Positions 18,747 to 28,626 are shown, counted from the first letter of the stretch. The stretch: DNA of 64,000 nt from Aquirufa lenticrescens (GCF_019916085.1 NZ_CP049834.1:62001-126000); one strand, 5' to 3'. Numbers and translations are program-made. The notes: generated from the sequence alone by a model not told the origin.

Positions 18747-18778
18747 AACAAAAAAGGGGCGAATGCCCCTTTTTTGTT
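18747..18778. terminator. Bidirectional terminator between dnaJ and the DUF2723 gene
   Basis: A 14-bp perfect inverted repeat, AACAAAAAAGGGGC with loop GAAT. The GC core is flanked by A and T runs on both sides, so either strand yields a hairpin followed by six Us; it can end both convergent units. Confidence 0.88.
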
Positions 18779-18793
18779 ATCCATATCTACACT

Positions 18794-21772
18794 CTACTGC
18801 AACCTACCTAACTGCTTATTAAACTTCGCCTCTAGGGCCTGGTATTTCGCAGGGCTCACTTTCGAAGCTTTCAAAGCAGAAACGACTAAGTTCATTTCGT
18901 AGATAGCTATTTGTACATCTCGTTCATGAGATGAATAGCGACCATCTAAATAGTAATCTAATAATTGATCATCGCGATCTACTATTCTTTTAGCGATTTT
19001 AAGGGCAGATTGAGCATCGCCAACAGCTACATATAATTCCACCATAGAAGCAGAGAATTGATCGTAAGGAATGACCTTATCAGGCATTTTTTGGTCTAGA
19101 TAATCCAAGACCTTTTTCGCATTTGCGTAATTTCCTTCGCGGACTAATTGATCCGCTAAACGATACACACTTAAGCGAGCTGTTACTGATGGAATTCCTA
19201 AGTAGAAATCACCATGGTAATAGATCTTGTCGTTATCCAAACCTCTCCAATACATCTTTTTCAAAATGTTGTCAGACATAATCTGTGTATTTACATAACC
19301 ATCATTCGCGCCAGGAATCTTGAAAGGCATCAAACGATAAGCGTAGCCTTCTAGTTGCATTGATTCCTTTAAACCTAAATATTGGTCATTCGGCAACGTG
19401 GACGCAAAATAGATCGGACGTTTCCAGCCTGAGACTGCGTTGTTTGAGATAATCTCTAATTGAATCAATTCCCCTTTGTAGATGTTGTGTGATGGTAATT
19501 TCCAACCCAGCGCTGGTGACATATAAGGAACAAATTGTTTAGGGAACCAATTTGTTTTAGCCACAGCAGCAATATCTACTGGAATCACCACCGAATCCGT
19601 TGGCAAGGTGTTGATCGTTTCACCTAATTGTGTTTGCTCCTGGATAGATGGGCTGTCTTTGTGCAATAGGTCCAAATAGTCCGGTAAAGACATCGCAGTC
19701 AAACCTTCTTTTGGATTGAATAAAATCTGGTCATTTACCCCTTCCATTAACTGATCCTTCGATAAAAGAATCGGTAAAGGCTGAGATTCATACGTCTTGC
19801 GCTTCATTTGATCGATGTACCAGTCTGTTCCTAATAGAGACAAGTTACACACGCGAACGTCCGTTCTGAATCCTTCGACTTCTTGTACGTACCAAAGTGG
19901 GAACGTATCATTGTCCCCTCCCGTAAATAGAATGGCGTTAGGAGCGCAGGAATTCAAGAGATTTTTGGCAAAATCGATTTGGTGCACACGACCGCTTCTA
20001 TCGTGGTCATCCCAGTTTTGTTGGGCCAAAATCGCAGGAGCCGTTAAACCTAATAGAGCAGCAATCGCCCATTTGGCCTTATCTGCTTTCACAAACTTCT
20101 GAATAAACTCTAGTATTTGCATCACCGCAAATCCCGCCCAAATCGACATAAAGTAGAATGAACCTACGAAGATGTAATCACGCTCACGCGGTTCTGTAGG
20201 CGGTGAATTCAGGTAAACCGTTAACGCCACACCTGTTAAAACAAACATCAAAATCGTCACCAAAAGGTCCTTATCGTTCTTGCGAAGCATATAGAAGAAT
20301 CCTAATAACACGAAGATGATCGGTAGGAAGAAGTAATTATTGCGGGCCTTATTGTTGCGTAAAATGTCCGGTAATTTCGACGTATCCTCAAATGTATTGA
20401 TCGCCCAAGCATCTTGGAAATCGCTTTCGCGACCCACGAAATTCCACAGTAAATAGCGCATGTACATATGCCCTAATTGATGCGTAAATAGGAATTCTAG
20501 GTTCTTGCCAAAGCTTGGCTTCTCCCCTGCAGGAATTCCTAACATTTCCTGGTATAATTTCACGTGATTCGCTTGATTTGAATAGACACGTGGTAATAAC
20601 ATCATTTGGGTCTTGTCGTATTCATACACCGGTTTCTTCGTGTATTCTACGTATTTCCCATCCTTCATTTTATAGATAGGCGTCTCAGCACCCTCTTTGT
20701 AACCCGTTACTTCAGCGGTATAAACAGGTCCGTAAATCAACGATCGCTCGCCATATTGCTCACGTTTCAAGTACTTCAAGAAGTTCAAGATGTTGCTCGG
20801 ATCATTCTCATTAATAGGCGTGTTATAACCTGAACGCACTAAAGCAACCGTGTAAGTTGAATAACCGATTAACAAGAAGACGAATGAGAATAGGGCTACG
20901 TTGAGTACTTCCTTTCCTTTGGCATACGAATAACGAATCCCAAAAACCACCGCAGCAATCAGTAGAATCAAGAAAACGATCGCACCAGAGCCATAAGAGA
21001 AGCCCAAGGTATTCACGAAAGTCAACTCAAATTGGAAAGCCAAACTAGGCAAACCTGGAATGATTCCCGCATTAATAATACCTAAAATGAAGAGCGCAGC
21101 TAAGATCGAAATCACTCCACCCGTTAACGTAGGTTTCTCATAGCGTTTGAAATAATACAATAAACCTAACGCCGGAAGCGTCACTAAATTCAATAAGTGG
21201 ACCCCAATCGATAATCCCACTAAATAGGCAATGAATAAAATCCAACGATTCGATTCCGCTCTATCCTCTACTAATTCCCACTTAAACGCCGCCCAAACCA
21301 CGATTGCAGTAAAGAAAGACGACATCGCATATACTTCGGCTTCCACTGCTGAGAACCAAAAAGTATCAGAAAACGTGTAAATCAACGATCCTACCACGCC
21401 TGACGCCAATAAACCAAAGCGCTCATTCGAGTTAAGATCTTCAAACGACTTATTAATCATCTTGCGACCAATCATCACAATCGTCCAATGCAAGAATAAA
21501 ATAGTCAATGCACTACTGACAACGGACATCATATTTACCCAATAAGCCACTTTCGTCACATCGCCTAAAGCTAGCAAAGAGAACATACGCCCTAATAAAA
21601 GGAATAAAGGCGCCCCTGGAGGGTGAGGTACTTGTAATTTGTAGGCACAGGCGATAAACTCACCACAGTCCCAAAAAGAGGCCGTAGGTTCCACCGTCAA
21701 GGTATACGTAATCAAGGCAATGAAGAAAACTCCCCAGCCTGTCCAATTATTTACTTTTTTAAAACTCCACAT
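18794..21772 (-). CDS. DUF2723 polytopic membrane protein (TMEM260-like glycosyltransferase family)
   Basis: 992 residues. The N terminus shows the DUF2723 signature, FFIALITYTLTVEPTASFWD then CGEFIACAYKLQVPHPPG, followed by many hydrophobic membrane spans up to about residue 590. A large soluble region (about 600-990) contains a GGDNDTFPLWYVQEVEG motif and TPR-like helices near the end (VREGNYANAKKVLDYLDQ). The family is related to the eukaryotic protein O-mannosyltransferase TMEM260, and a Bacteroidota role in protein or envelope glycosylation is plausible but inferred. It is 8 bp from pheS on the same strand. Confidence 0.9.
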   Translation of the reverse strand: MWSFKKVNNWTGWGVFFIALITYTLTVEPTASFWDCGEFIACAYKLQVPHPPGAPLFLLLGRMFSLLALGDVTKVAYWVNMMSVVSSALTILFLHWTIVMIGRKMINKSFEDLNSNERFGLLASGVVGSLIYTFSDTFWFSAVEAEVYAMSSFFTAIVVWAAFKWELVEDRAESNRWILFIAYLVGLSIGVHLLNLVTLPALGLLYYFKRYEKPTLTGGVISILAALFILGIINAGIIPGLPSLAFQFELTFVNTLGFSYGSGAIVFLILLIAAVVFGIRYSYAKGKEVLNVALFSFVFLLIGYSTYTVALVRSGYNTPINENDPSNILNFLKYLKREQYGERSLIYGPVYTAEVTGYKEGAETPIYKMKDGKYVEYTKKPVYEYDKTQMMLLPRVYSNQANHVKLYQEMLGIPAGEKPSFGKNLEFLFTHQLGHMYMRYLLWNFVGRESDFQDAWAINTFEDTSKLPDILRNNKARNNYFFLPIIFVLLGFFYMLRKNDKDLLVTILMFVLTGVALTVYLNSPPTEPRERDYIFVGSFYFMSIWAGFAVMQILEFIQKFVKADKAKWAIAALLGLTAPAILAQQNWDDHDRSGRVHQIDFAKNLLNSCAPNAILFTGGDNDTFPLWYVQEVEGFRTDVRVCNLSLLGTDWYIDQMKRKTYESQPLPILLSKDQLMEGVNDQILFNPKEGLTAMSLPDYLDLLHKDSPSIQEQTQLGETINTLPTDSVVIPVDIAAVAKTNWFPKQFVPYMSPALGWKLPSHNIYKGELIQLEIISNNAVSGWKRPIYFASTLPNDQYLGLKESMQLEGYAYRLMPFKIPGANDGYVNTQIMSDNILKKMYWRGLDNDKIYYHGDFYLGIPSVTARLSVYRLADQLVREGNYANAKKVLDYLDQKMPDKVIPYDQFSASMVELYVAVGDAQSALKIAKRIVDRDDQLLDYYLDGRYSSHERDVQIAIYEMNLVVSALKASKVSPAKYQALEAKFNKQLGRLQ

Positions 21773-21780
21773 AGGTCAGA

Positions 21781-22806
21781 TTAATTAAACTGTTTTAAGA
21801 AACGAACGTCATTCTCCGTGAATAAACGTAAGTCTTTGATCTGGTATTTTAACATCGTAATCCGCTCGATACCCATTCCAAAGGCAAAGCCATTGTACTT
21901 CTTCGAGTCAATTCCCACATTTTCCAAAACGTTCGGATCTACCATTCCGGCTCCGGCAATTTCCACCCAACCGGCTCCTTTGCACACATTACAACCATCA
22001 CCTTTGCACAATAGACAGGTGATGTCCATTTCAGCACTAGGCTCCGTAAAAGGGAAGTAAGATGGACGGAAACGAACTTTCGTGTCTTTACCGAACATCT
22101 CTTTGGCAAAATGATACAAGGTATCTTTCAAATCCTTGAAACTCACTTGCTCGTCCACATAAAGTCCTTCTACTTGGTGGAAAAGACAATGGGCACGCGC
22201 TGAAATCGCTTCGTTCCGATACACACGTCCTGGCATCACCGAGCGAATCGGTGGCTTTTGGTGTTGCATCAAGCGAATCTGTACATTAGACGTGTGAGTA
22301 CGCAATAAAACATCGTCTTGAATCTCTCCAGCCCCTTTTTCGATGAAGAAGGTATCCTGCATTTCGCGTGCTGGGTGATTCGCTGGGAAGTTCAACGCCG
22401 TAAAATTATAGAAATCGGTTTCGATCTCCGGTCCATCAGAAACCGAGAAACCCATCCGGTTAAATATCTCCAAAATACGCGCTCTCACCTTCGTCAAAGG
22501 ATGAAGACTGCCTTGCGAGATCGGATTATACAATGTTAAATCAGAGGGAACCTCGAAGCCAGCCGCATTCCCTGCGAATGATTCTTGCGCTTCTGCAAAC
22601 TTCGCCTCTGCGGAATTCTTCAAGCCATTCAAGGCCTGTCCCACCTCCCGGCGATTCTCAGCTGGCACATTTTTCAATTCATCAAAAAGCGATGCTAAGC
22701 GGCTCTTACGTCCAACAAATTGATTTCTAAAAGAGTCTAACTCGCCCTCATTTGAAATGACAAAAGCGTCGATTTCGGCCTGAAGAGCCTTTATTTGTTC
22801 ATTCAT
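21781..22806 (-). CDS. pheS: Phenylalanyl-tRNA synthetase alpha subunit
   Basis: Catalytic subunit of the alpha2beta2 synthetase charging tRNA-Phe. Helical N-terminal arm (1-95), then the class II core: motif 2 region RVYRNEAISARAHCLFHQVEG and motif 3 GMGIERITMLKYQIKDLR. A cysteine-rich insertion, CLLCKGDGCNVCKGAGW, near residue 275 looks like a small zinc site. Length 341 is normal. The partner pheT is not adjacent, so the subunits are unlinked here. A beta-barrel gene lies 8 bp upstream and the DUF2723 gene 8 bp downstream. Confidence 0.96.
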   Translation of the reverse strand: MNEQIKALQAEIDAFVISNEGELDSFRNQFVGRKSRLASLFDELKNVPAENRREVGQALNGLKNSAEAKFAEAQESFAGNAAGFEVPSDLTLYNPISQGSLHPLTKVRARILEIFNRMGFSVSDGPEIETDFYNFTALNFPANHPAREMQDTFFIEKGAGEIQDDVLLRTHTSNVQIRLMQHQKPPIRSVMPGRVYRNEAISARAHCLFHQVEGLYVDEQVSFKDLKDTLYHFAKEMFGKDTKVRFRPSYFPFTEPSAEMDITCLLCKGDGCNVCKGAGWVEIAGAGMVDPNVLENVGIDSKKYNGFAFGMGIERITMLKYQIKDLRLFTENDVRFLKQFN

Positions 22807-22814
22807 TTGTGTAA

Positions 22815-23456
22815 TTATAAAATGCGGAAACCAATAGTCGCCTGGTAATAACTCGGTTTTTGGGAATAATTAAAACCGCTAGGGACGGCTACTGTATTCT
22901 TCAATTCTGACATCGCGCCTTCGTAACGTAGATCAAGCGATAAGTTTAAGATATCAAATCCAATACCCGCTTGATAAGAGAAGCTAGAGCGATTAATAAT
23001 TTCTTGAGAAGTGCCTGAAAAATACGATTTAACGGCTGCATCAGGACTTGTCGAAGCTGAAAGAGCATAAGAGGCTACAGGACCGGCTAATACACGCAAG
23101 GGACCTAATTTAATCCCAGCTAACAAAGGCACATCTAACGATTTTTGAGAGAAACCCACGACACCTTGATTCGTTGTTAATGAGTTAAGCACATCTACGT
23201 TGACTTCTTTCGCTGTAAAATAGACTTCTGGTTGTATAAAAATTGTCCGACCTATGCGGGCAAATGCACCTAATTGATAGCCCGTCTTGTTTTCTAAATT
23301 CGTACTCAGGCTAGCTACTTTAACAGAAGAAAGATTAACCCCTCCCTTAATTCCAATTCTGAAATAATCAGCGCGTGAGTGCTTTTGAGCTGTGGCTACA
23401 GATAAGATGCCCATTACAAGGGCCATTGTCAATACTGATTTTAAGGCTTTCATCAC
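22815..23456 (-). CDS. Outer-membrane beta-barrel (porin-like) protein
   Basis: 213 residues with a signal peptide (MKALKSVLTMALVMGILSVATAQ) and then alternating strands typical of the small 8-stranded barrel family (GIKGGVNLSSV, YQLGAFARIGRTIFIQPEVYF, LDLRYEGAMSEL), ending in an aromatic/hydrophobic strand (YYQATIGFRIL) as outer-membrane proteins do. Function unknown; similar proteins are listed as PorT- or OmpX-like barrels. Adjacent ATGs make the start 23456 or 23453. The gene heads the pheS/DUF2723 group. Confidence 0.82.
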   Translation of the reverse strand: MMKALKSVLTMALVMGILSVATAQKHSRADYFRIGIKGGVNLSSVKVASLSTNLENKTGYQLGAFARIGRTIFIQPEVYFTAKEVNVDVLNSLTTNQGVVGFSQKSLDVPLLAGIKLGPLRVLAGPVASYALSASTSPDAAVKSYFSGTSQEIINRSSFSYQAGIGFDILNLSLDLRYEGAMSELKNTVAVPSGFNYSQKPSYYQATIGFRIL

Positions 23457-23526
23457 TATAGTGTTTTATTAACTTGTAAAATTATCCTTTTTCATCCGAA
23501 AAAAAAGAAAAAACGAAATCAAAGCG

Positions 23527-23534
23527 TAAATTTG
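23527..23534 (+). promoter_or_regulatory. Candidate -7 element TAAATTTG upstream of radA
   Basis: Exact TAnnTTTG match 22 bp before the radA ATG. The -33 position is A-rich without TTTG, so support is partial. Confidence 0.4.
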
Positions 23535-23556
23535 GGTATAAATATTCCTCCCCAAA

Positions 23557-24936
23557 ATGGCCAAAGCTAAAACGTCTTTTTTCTGTCAATCGTGTGGTCA
23601 CTCCGCTCCGAAGTGGTTAGGTAAGTGTCCCTCATGCGGAGAATGGAATACGTTCGTGGAGGAATTAGTGGAAGCGACTAATCATCCGGCAGAAGTTTGG
23701 AAAACAAAAGGTAGTCCGAAATCTGCTGCGAAGCCTAAGCTATTAAATGAAGTAAGCTTCGAAAACCTTCCTAAACTAACCTGTTCTGACCCCGAATTCA
23801 ACCGGGTTTTAGGTGGTGGAATCGTTCCTGGCTCCTTAGTATTAATCGGTGGAGAACCAGGCATCGGAAAATCAACCCTTTTATTGCAAGTAGCCCTTTC
23901 CTTAACCCAGACGCGTGTTTTATACGTCACTGGAGAGGAATCGGAACAACAAATTAAACTGAGAGCGGATCGTTTAGCTGCGAAATCTGACTCCTTATAT
24001 ATCCTTACGGAGACCAATACACAATCCATTTTTAGGCATTTAGTGGATTTAGAGCCTGAATTAATCATTGTGGATTCAATACAAACGCTGTTTTCTGATC
24101 AAATCGAATCCGGCCCGGGTTCCGTATCACAGATTCGGGAATGTGCATTGGAATTAATGCGATTCGCGAAGGAAAGTGGCACTCCTATCTTCTTAGTAGG
24201 TCACATTACCAAAGAAGGTTCCATCGCCGGACCTAAAGTCCTAGAGCACCTGGTGGACACCGTTTTACAATTCGAAGGAGATCGTCACATGATCTACCGC
24301 ATTTTGCGCACAACGAAGAACCGTTTTGGATCGACTTCCGAATTAGGCATCTACGAAATGCTAGGAAGCGGATTACGACCTGTCACTAATCCATCTGAAA
24401 TCCTCTTATCGCAACGCGATGAACCGTCATCAGGTATCGCCATTGGTACACTGATGGAAGGAAATCGTCCGCTTTTAGTAGAAATCCAATCTTTAGTGAG
24501 TGCGTCCTCTTATGGGAATGCCCAAAGAACAGCGAACGGATACGATGGAAAACGATTAAGTATGTTAATCGCCGTTTTAGAAAAAAGAGGGGGCTATAAA
24601 TTAGCGACGCAAGACGTTTTCTTGAACATTACGGGCGGAATACGGGTAGATGACCCCGCACTCGATTTAGCGACTTGCCTATCCTTAGTCTCTTCTTATG
24701 AGGATAAAATCATCGATTCTTCTATCTGTTTTGCGGCAGAGGTAGGCTTAGGAGGAGAATTACGTTCCGTAACGCGAATAGATCAGCGCATCGCTGAGGC
24801 AGAGAAATTAGGCTTTAAGGAAATCTGGATCAGCAAGTACAATCTGAAGGGCTTGAATTATAAGCCGAATAAAATCAAGGTACAATCAGCGGCGACCTTG
24901 TTGGATGTTATCCTGCACATTTGGCGTCAAAAATAG
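23557..24936 (+). CDS. radA: DNA repair protein RadA
   Basis: Branch-migration ATPase that processes recombination intermediates. An N-terminal zinc ribbon (C10, C13, C24, C27), Walker A GGEPGIGKST at 98-107, the RadA-specific KNRFG at 254-258 and a Lon-like C-terminal domain (from about 340, VFLNITGGIRVDDPALDLA) are all present. Length 459 is typical. Its last 29 bp overlap the end of convergent truA, so no terminator separates the two. Confidence 0.97.
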   Translation: MAKAKTSFFCQSCGHSAPKWLGKCPSCGEWNTFVEELVEATNHPAEVWKTKGSPKSAAKPKLLNEVSFENLPKLTCSDPEFNRVLGGGIVPGSLVLIGGEPGIGKSTLLLQVALSLTQTRVLYVTGEESEQQIKLRADRLAAKSDSLYILTETNTQSIFRHLVDLEPELIIVDSIQTLFSDQIESGPGSVSQIRECALELMRFAKESGTPIFLVGHITKEGSIAGPKVLEHLVDTVLQFEGDRHMIYRILRTTKNRFGSTSELGIYEMLGSGLRPVTNPSEILLSQRDEPSSGIAIGTLMEGNRPLLVEIQSLVSASSYGNAQRTANGYDGKRLSMLIAVLEKRGGYKLATQDVFLNITGGIRVDDPALDLATCLSLVSSYEDKIIDSSICFAAEVGLGGELRSVTRIDQRIAEAEKLGFKEIWISKYNLKGLNYKPNKIKVQSAATLLDVILHIWRQK

Positions 24937-25672
24937 CCGCCGGATATTCCACTTCTAAGAGATGTAATCCGTGAGCAGGTACGGCACGACCGGCTTTGCA
25001 GCGGTCTTTCGAGTCTAAAATTTCTTGCAATTGCGTTTTATTCAAGCGCCCCTGCCCTACTTCTAATAGCGTACCTACCACCGCTCTTACCATTCCACGC
25101 AAGAATCGATTGCCTTGAATCGTAAACACCAGTTCTTCCCCTCTCCATGCCCAAGAAGCCTGCATAATGGTACATTCAAAGGTGGCTACTTCCGTTTTTA
25201 CTTTGGAAAAACATTGGTAATCCGTGTGCTGAAAAAACAGAGCAGCTGCCTCATTCATCGCGTCTACATCTAGTTCAACACCGAAACGATAGGCATAAGC
25301 TGAATTAAATGGGCTTTTCGAAGGACTAATACGGTATTCATAAGTTCGCGACAATGCTGCGAATCGCGCATGAAAATCATCTGCCACCTGGTATATTCCT
25401 TGAACCGCTAAAGATTCAGGCAACATTCGATTCAAACGAAATACCCAGTTTTCCTTGACTTTTTTGACATCAGGCAAATCGAAATGAGCAAATTGTTGAT
25501 GCGCATGAACGCCCGTGTCTGTGCGAGAACTTCCGACAATTTCAAGCTGTGAACCGAGCAATAAACTTAATTTATCTTGCAAAACCGACTGAACCGTCGT
25601 TGCGTTAGGCTGAATTTGGTAGCCATGAAAAGAGCCGCCATCGTACGAAAAAGCGAGTAGATAGCGGCTCAT
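24908..25672 (-). CDS. truA: tRNA pseudouridine synthase A
   Basis: Makes pseudouridine at positions 38-40 of tRNA anticodon arms. The catalytic Asp is D52 in SSRTDTGVHA; other family blocks are GSFHGYQIQ near the N terminus and FRLNRMLPES and GNRFLRGMVRAVVGTLLEVG later. 254 residues is normal. The start is 4 bp after the purL stop, suggesting co-transcription. The 3' end overlaps radA by 29 bp. Confidence 0.96.
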   Translation of the reverse strand: MSRYLLAFSYDGGSFHGYQIQPNATTVQSVLQDKLSLLLGSQLEIVGSSRTDTGVHAHQQFAHFDLPDVKKVKENWVFRLNRMLPESLAVQGIYQVADDFHARFAALSRTYEYRISPSKSPFNSAYAYRFGVELDVDAMNEAAALFFQHTDYQCFSKVKTEVATFECTIMQASWAWRGEELVFTIQGNRFLRGMVRAVVGTLLEVGQGRLNKTQLQEILDSKDRCKAGRAVPAHGLHLLEVEYPAAIFDAKCAG

Positions 25673-25676
25673 TTTA

Positions 25677-27908
25677 CTATTTCATTAAAGCAGTTTCTAG
25701 AGCTGTATCAAATGATTGATACGCAGCAGCGACAGAGCTCAATACAGCTCCATCCGCCACCATATCCGTTCCTTGAACAGATCCTAGCGCGGAGAATTTA
25801 ACTCCATGTGCCTGTAAAGCAGATTCAAAGGCCACTTTCTTAGCAGCATCAACTGAAACGACCACACGTGATTGAGCTTCCCCGAACCAAAACGCATCCT
25901 GACGAATAGCTGAATCCGAAGTCACTTTAAATCCTAATCCACGAGGGAATGACGATTCCGCTAATGTCACTAACAAACCACCATCGGATACGTCGTGAGC
26001 AGATTCAATTAATTTTTCTGTAATTAAAGCCGAAATCGCCTTTTGTACCTTTTGTTCCGTCGCTAATTCAAAATGGGGTGCTGGAGTTGCTTTGATCCCT
26101 TTGTATGAATACACATATTCAGAAGAAGCAATATCATTTACCGATTCACCTACTAAATAGATCGCATCACCTTCTTTTTTGAAGTCTAAAGTCATCTTAT
26201 TCGCGGGATCCTCTAAAATACCCAACATACCGATCGTAGGCGTCGGGAATACTGGACCTTCGTCAGAAGATTGGTTGTAGAAGGAAACGTTTCCACCAGT
26301 TACTGGCGTTTCGAATGCCTCACAAGATTTCTTCATCCCTTTGATCGCACCCACAAATTGCCAATAAACTTCTGGAACGTATGGATTACCAAAGTTCAAG
26401 CAGTTCGTAATCGCCACCGGCACACCACCCGAACATACGATGTTACGAGCCGCTTCCGCTACCGCCATTGCACATCCTTCTTCCGGATCTGCGTTAACAT
26501 AACGCGAATTACAATCTACCGTAATAACAATGGATTTTTGAGAACCGTGTACTTTCACTACCGCCGCATCCGAAGGCGCATTCGTGTTGCGATTCGCACG
26601 GCCGATTGATGAATCATACTGTTGCGCTACCCACTTCTTTGAAGCGATATTCGGGTGATTCATCATGAAGTTCAAAGCCTTAGGCAATTCTTCTTTAGGC
26701 AAATCAGCAACTGAATCTATCTTAAATTTCTTGAATTCTTGGAAGTATGCAGGCTCTTTGTACTCACGGTGGTAAACTGGAGCACCACCACCTAACACTA
26801 AATCATCCGCTGGAACGTCAGCTACTAAAACCCCATCTTGATAGAACTCAAGGCGTTTAGTATCTGTAACCGTACCAATTTGCTCGCAATTTAGATCCCA
26901 CTTATCAAAAATACGTTTCGCTTCTTCCTCACGACCCTTCTCCACTACGATTAACATACGCTCTTGAGACTCAGATAACAAGATCTCAAATGGTTGCATG
27001 TTGGGTTGACGTGTAGGAACTTTGGAAAGATCAATAATCATCCCATGCTCTCCTTTCGCAGACATTTCAGACGTCGAGCAAATAATACCCGCCGCACCCA
27101 TATCTTGAATACCAATCACGCATCCTGCCTCGATGATTTCTAAAGAAGCCTCTAACAACAATTTCTCTTGGAATGGATCCCCTACTTGAACCGCAGGTAA
27201 TTTCTCCGATGATTTCGCCGTAATATCTTCTGATGCAAAACTTGCACCGCCAATTCCGTCTTTTCCAGTCGCAGATCCCACAATAAACACCGGGTTACCC
27301 ACGCCGTAAGAAATAGCAGATGCCTGCGTTCCTACTTTTAAAATACCCGCTGAAAACGCATTAACTAGCGGATTTACATTGTAACAATCATCGAATTGAA
27401 CCTCACCTCCCACGGTAGGAATTCCAAATGCATTACCATAATCCCCAATCCCCTTCACGACACCTTTCACTAACCACTTCGTTTTAGCTAAATCAATATT
27501 ACCAAAACGTAAGGAATTCAATTGCGCAATCGGACGCGCACCCATCGTGAAAATATCACGGTTGATACCACCCACACCTGTCGCCGCACCTTGGTAAGGC
27601 TCTAGTGCAGATGGGTGATTATGTGATTCAATCTTAAAAGCACAACCTAAACCGTCACCTAAATCAACCAAACCGGCATTTTCCTCACCCGCTTTCGCTA
27701 ACATACGTGGAGAGTCTTTAGGCAAAGTCTTCAACCAAACGATTGAATTCTTGTAGCTACAGTGCTCAGACCACATAACTGAGAAAATCGACAATTCGGT
27801 AAAATTAGGCTTGCGACCTAAAATCTCCTGAATGCGATCATACTCTTCGGGCAATAATCCTAATTTTTTGGCTGTTTCGACGGTGGGAAGGGTTCCGATT
27901 GATTCCAC
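25677..27908 (-). CDS. purL: Phosphoribosylformylglycinamidine synthase subunit PurL (small type)
   Basis: ATP-dependent FGAM synthase in purine synthesis. At 743 residues it is the small PurL form that needs separate PurQ and PurS, neither of which is in the window. Signatures: SVMWSEHCSYKNS near the N terminus, FKIESHNHPSALEPYQGAATGVGG (catalytic His and metal site), LGGGAPVY and the second ATP-binding half SAHDVSDGGLLVTLAE. The region upstream is the 105-bp heptad repeat, and no clear promoter is visible between it and the start. Confidence 0.96.
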   Translation of the reverse strand: MESIGTLPTVETAKKLGLLPEEYDRIQEILGRKPNFTELSIFSVMWSEHCSYKNSIVWLKTLPKDSPRMLAKAGEENAGLVDLGDGLGCAFKIESHNHPSALEPYQGAATGVGGINRDIFTMGARPIAQLNSLRFGNIDLAKTKWLVKGVVKGIGDYGNAFGIPTVGGEVQFDDCYNVNPLVNAFSAGILKVGTQASAISYGVGNPVFIVGSATGKDGIGGASFASEDITAKSSEKLPAVQVGDPFQEKLLLEASLEIIEAGCVIGIQDMGAAGIICSTSEMSAKGEHGMIIDLSKVPTRQPNMQPFEILLSESQERMLIVVEKGREEEAKRIFDKWDLNCEQIGTVTDTKRLEFYQDGVLVADVPADDLVLGGGAPVYHREYKEPAYFQEFKKFKIDSVADLPKEELPKALNFMMNHPNIASKKWVAQQYDSSIGRANRNTNAPSDAAVVKVHGSQKSIVITVDCNSRYVNADPEEGCAMAVAEAARNIVCSGGVPVAITNCLNFGNPYVPEVYWQFVGAIKGMKKSCEAFETPVTGGNVSFYNQSSDEGPVFPTPTIGMLGILEDPANKMTLDFKKEGDAIYLVGESVNDIASSEYVYSYKGIKATPAPHFELATEQKVQKAISALITEKLIESAHDVSDGGLLVTLAESSFPRGLGFKVTSDSAIRQDAFWFGEAQSRVVVSVDAAKKVAFESALQAHGVKFSALGSVQGTDMVADGAVLSSVAAAYQSFDTALETALMK

Positions 27909-27951
27909 TTAATTGAGTTTAAAATTGAAATGCAAAGATAGGAAACTTAGC

Positions 27952-28056
27952 TTAGAGAGCAAAGATTATAGAGTAGAGAGTATAGAGAAAATCATCTAAA
28001 ATATCTCCTCTATCATCTATAATCTCTACTCTATACTCTATAATCTAAAGTCTTTA
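27952..28056 (-). repeat. 105-bp heptad-repeat element (9+1+5) starting at the mobA-like stop codon
   Basis: Fifteen 7-bp units in unbroken register. On the minus strand from the TAA stop: nine units of TATAGAG type (TAAAGAC, TTTAGAT, TATAGAG, TATAGAG, TAGAGAT, TATAGAT, GATAGAG, GAGATAT, TTTAGAT), one transition unit GATTTTC, then five of the reverse type (TCTATAC, TCTCTAC, TCTATAA, TCTTTGC, TCTCTAA). The halves can pair in several registers. It fills most of the 145-bp gap before purL. The element at 40776-40880 has the same plan with different units. Confidence 0.8.
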
Positions 28057-28626
28057 AATCCCCCAATACTCCCGATCCTCCGGCACGTCAACATCTCGGA
28101 ATTTATCAGAAAAGTGAATGATTTCGCAGAGCATCGGATTTTGGCGCCAAAATTTCCCCAATCCCTGGTCTCCACTCCAACGGTTAAACAAAGGACGCAA
28201 TGCAGATGGTATTAATACCGGTGGAGAATTCACCCCTTGAAATGAGGCGACTATGGCTCTTTCAGGATTAGCCAGCGACGTTAAATTCTTAATGTGGCTA
28301 GAGGTCAAAAAAGGCAAATCACATAAGAGCACTAAGACATCTTTGGAGAAATCAATCGTTTTCAAGCCCACTGCCAATGACTCCCCCATACCTTTGTCCC
28401 AATGTTCAACCTGAACAAAAGATAAAGTAGGAAACTCCTTTTGTAAATTCTCGATGATACGAATGGATTGATCCACTTCAGCACCTAAACAAACTTGAAC
28501 TTCTTTACAGACACTAAATGCAAGTCGAATAGACCGCTCTAAAAGGCTTTGGCCTTGGTACACTAATAATTGTTTTGCTTCTCCTAAACGGGACGATGCG
28601 CCCGCCGCTAAAATTAATCCGGTCAT
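28054..28626 (-). CDS. MobA-like nucleotidyltransferase (molybdenum cofactor cytidylyl/guanylyltransferase family)
   Basis: 190 residues with the NTP-transferase signature LILAAGASSRLGEAKQLLVY at the N terminus, LLCDLPFL (metal-binding Asp) in the middle and GDQGLGKFW, which fits the MocA/MobA-like group. Such enzymes attach CMP or GMP to molybdopterin or activate sugars. No other molybdenum cofactor genes are nearby, so the substrate is uncertain. Its TAA stop opens the heptad element. It diverges from the methyltransferase gene across 64 bp. Confidence 0.85.
   Translation of the reverse strand: MTGLILAAGASSRLGEAKQLLVYQGQSLLERSIRLAFSVCKEVQVCLGAEVDQSIRIIENLQKEFPTLSFVQVEHWDKGMGESLAVGLKTIDFSKDVLVLLCDLPFLTSSHIKNLTSLANPERAIVASFQGVNSPPVLIPSALRPLFNRWSGDQGLGKFWRQNPMLCEIIHFSDKFRDVDVPEDREYWGI

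Noticed and set aside
22815-23456. Specific assignment as PorT or OmpX
   Set aside because: Only general barrel features are visible; no diagnostic motif was found.
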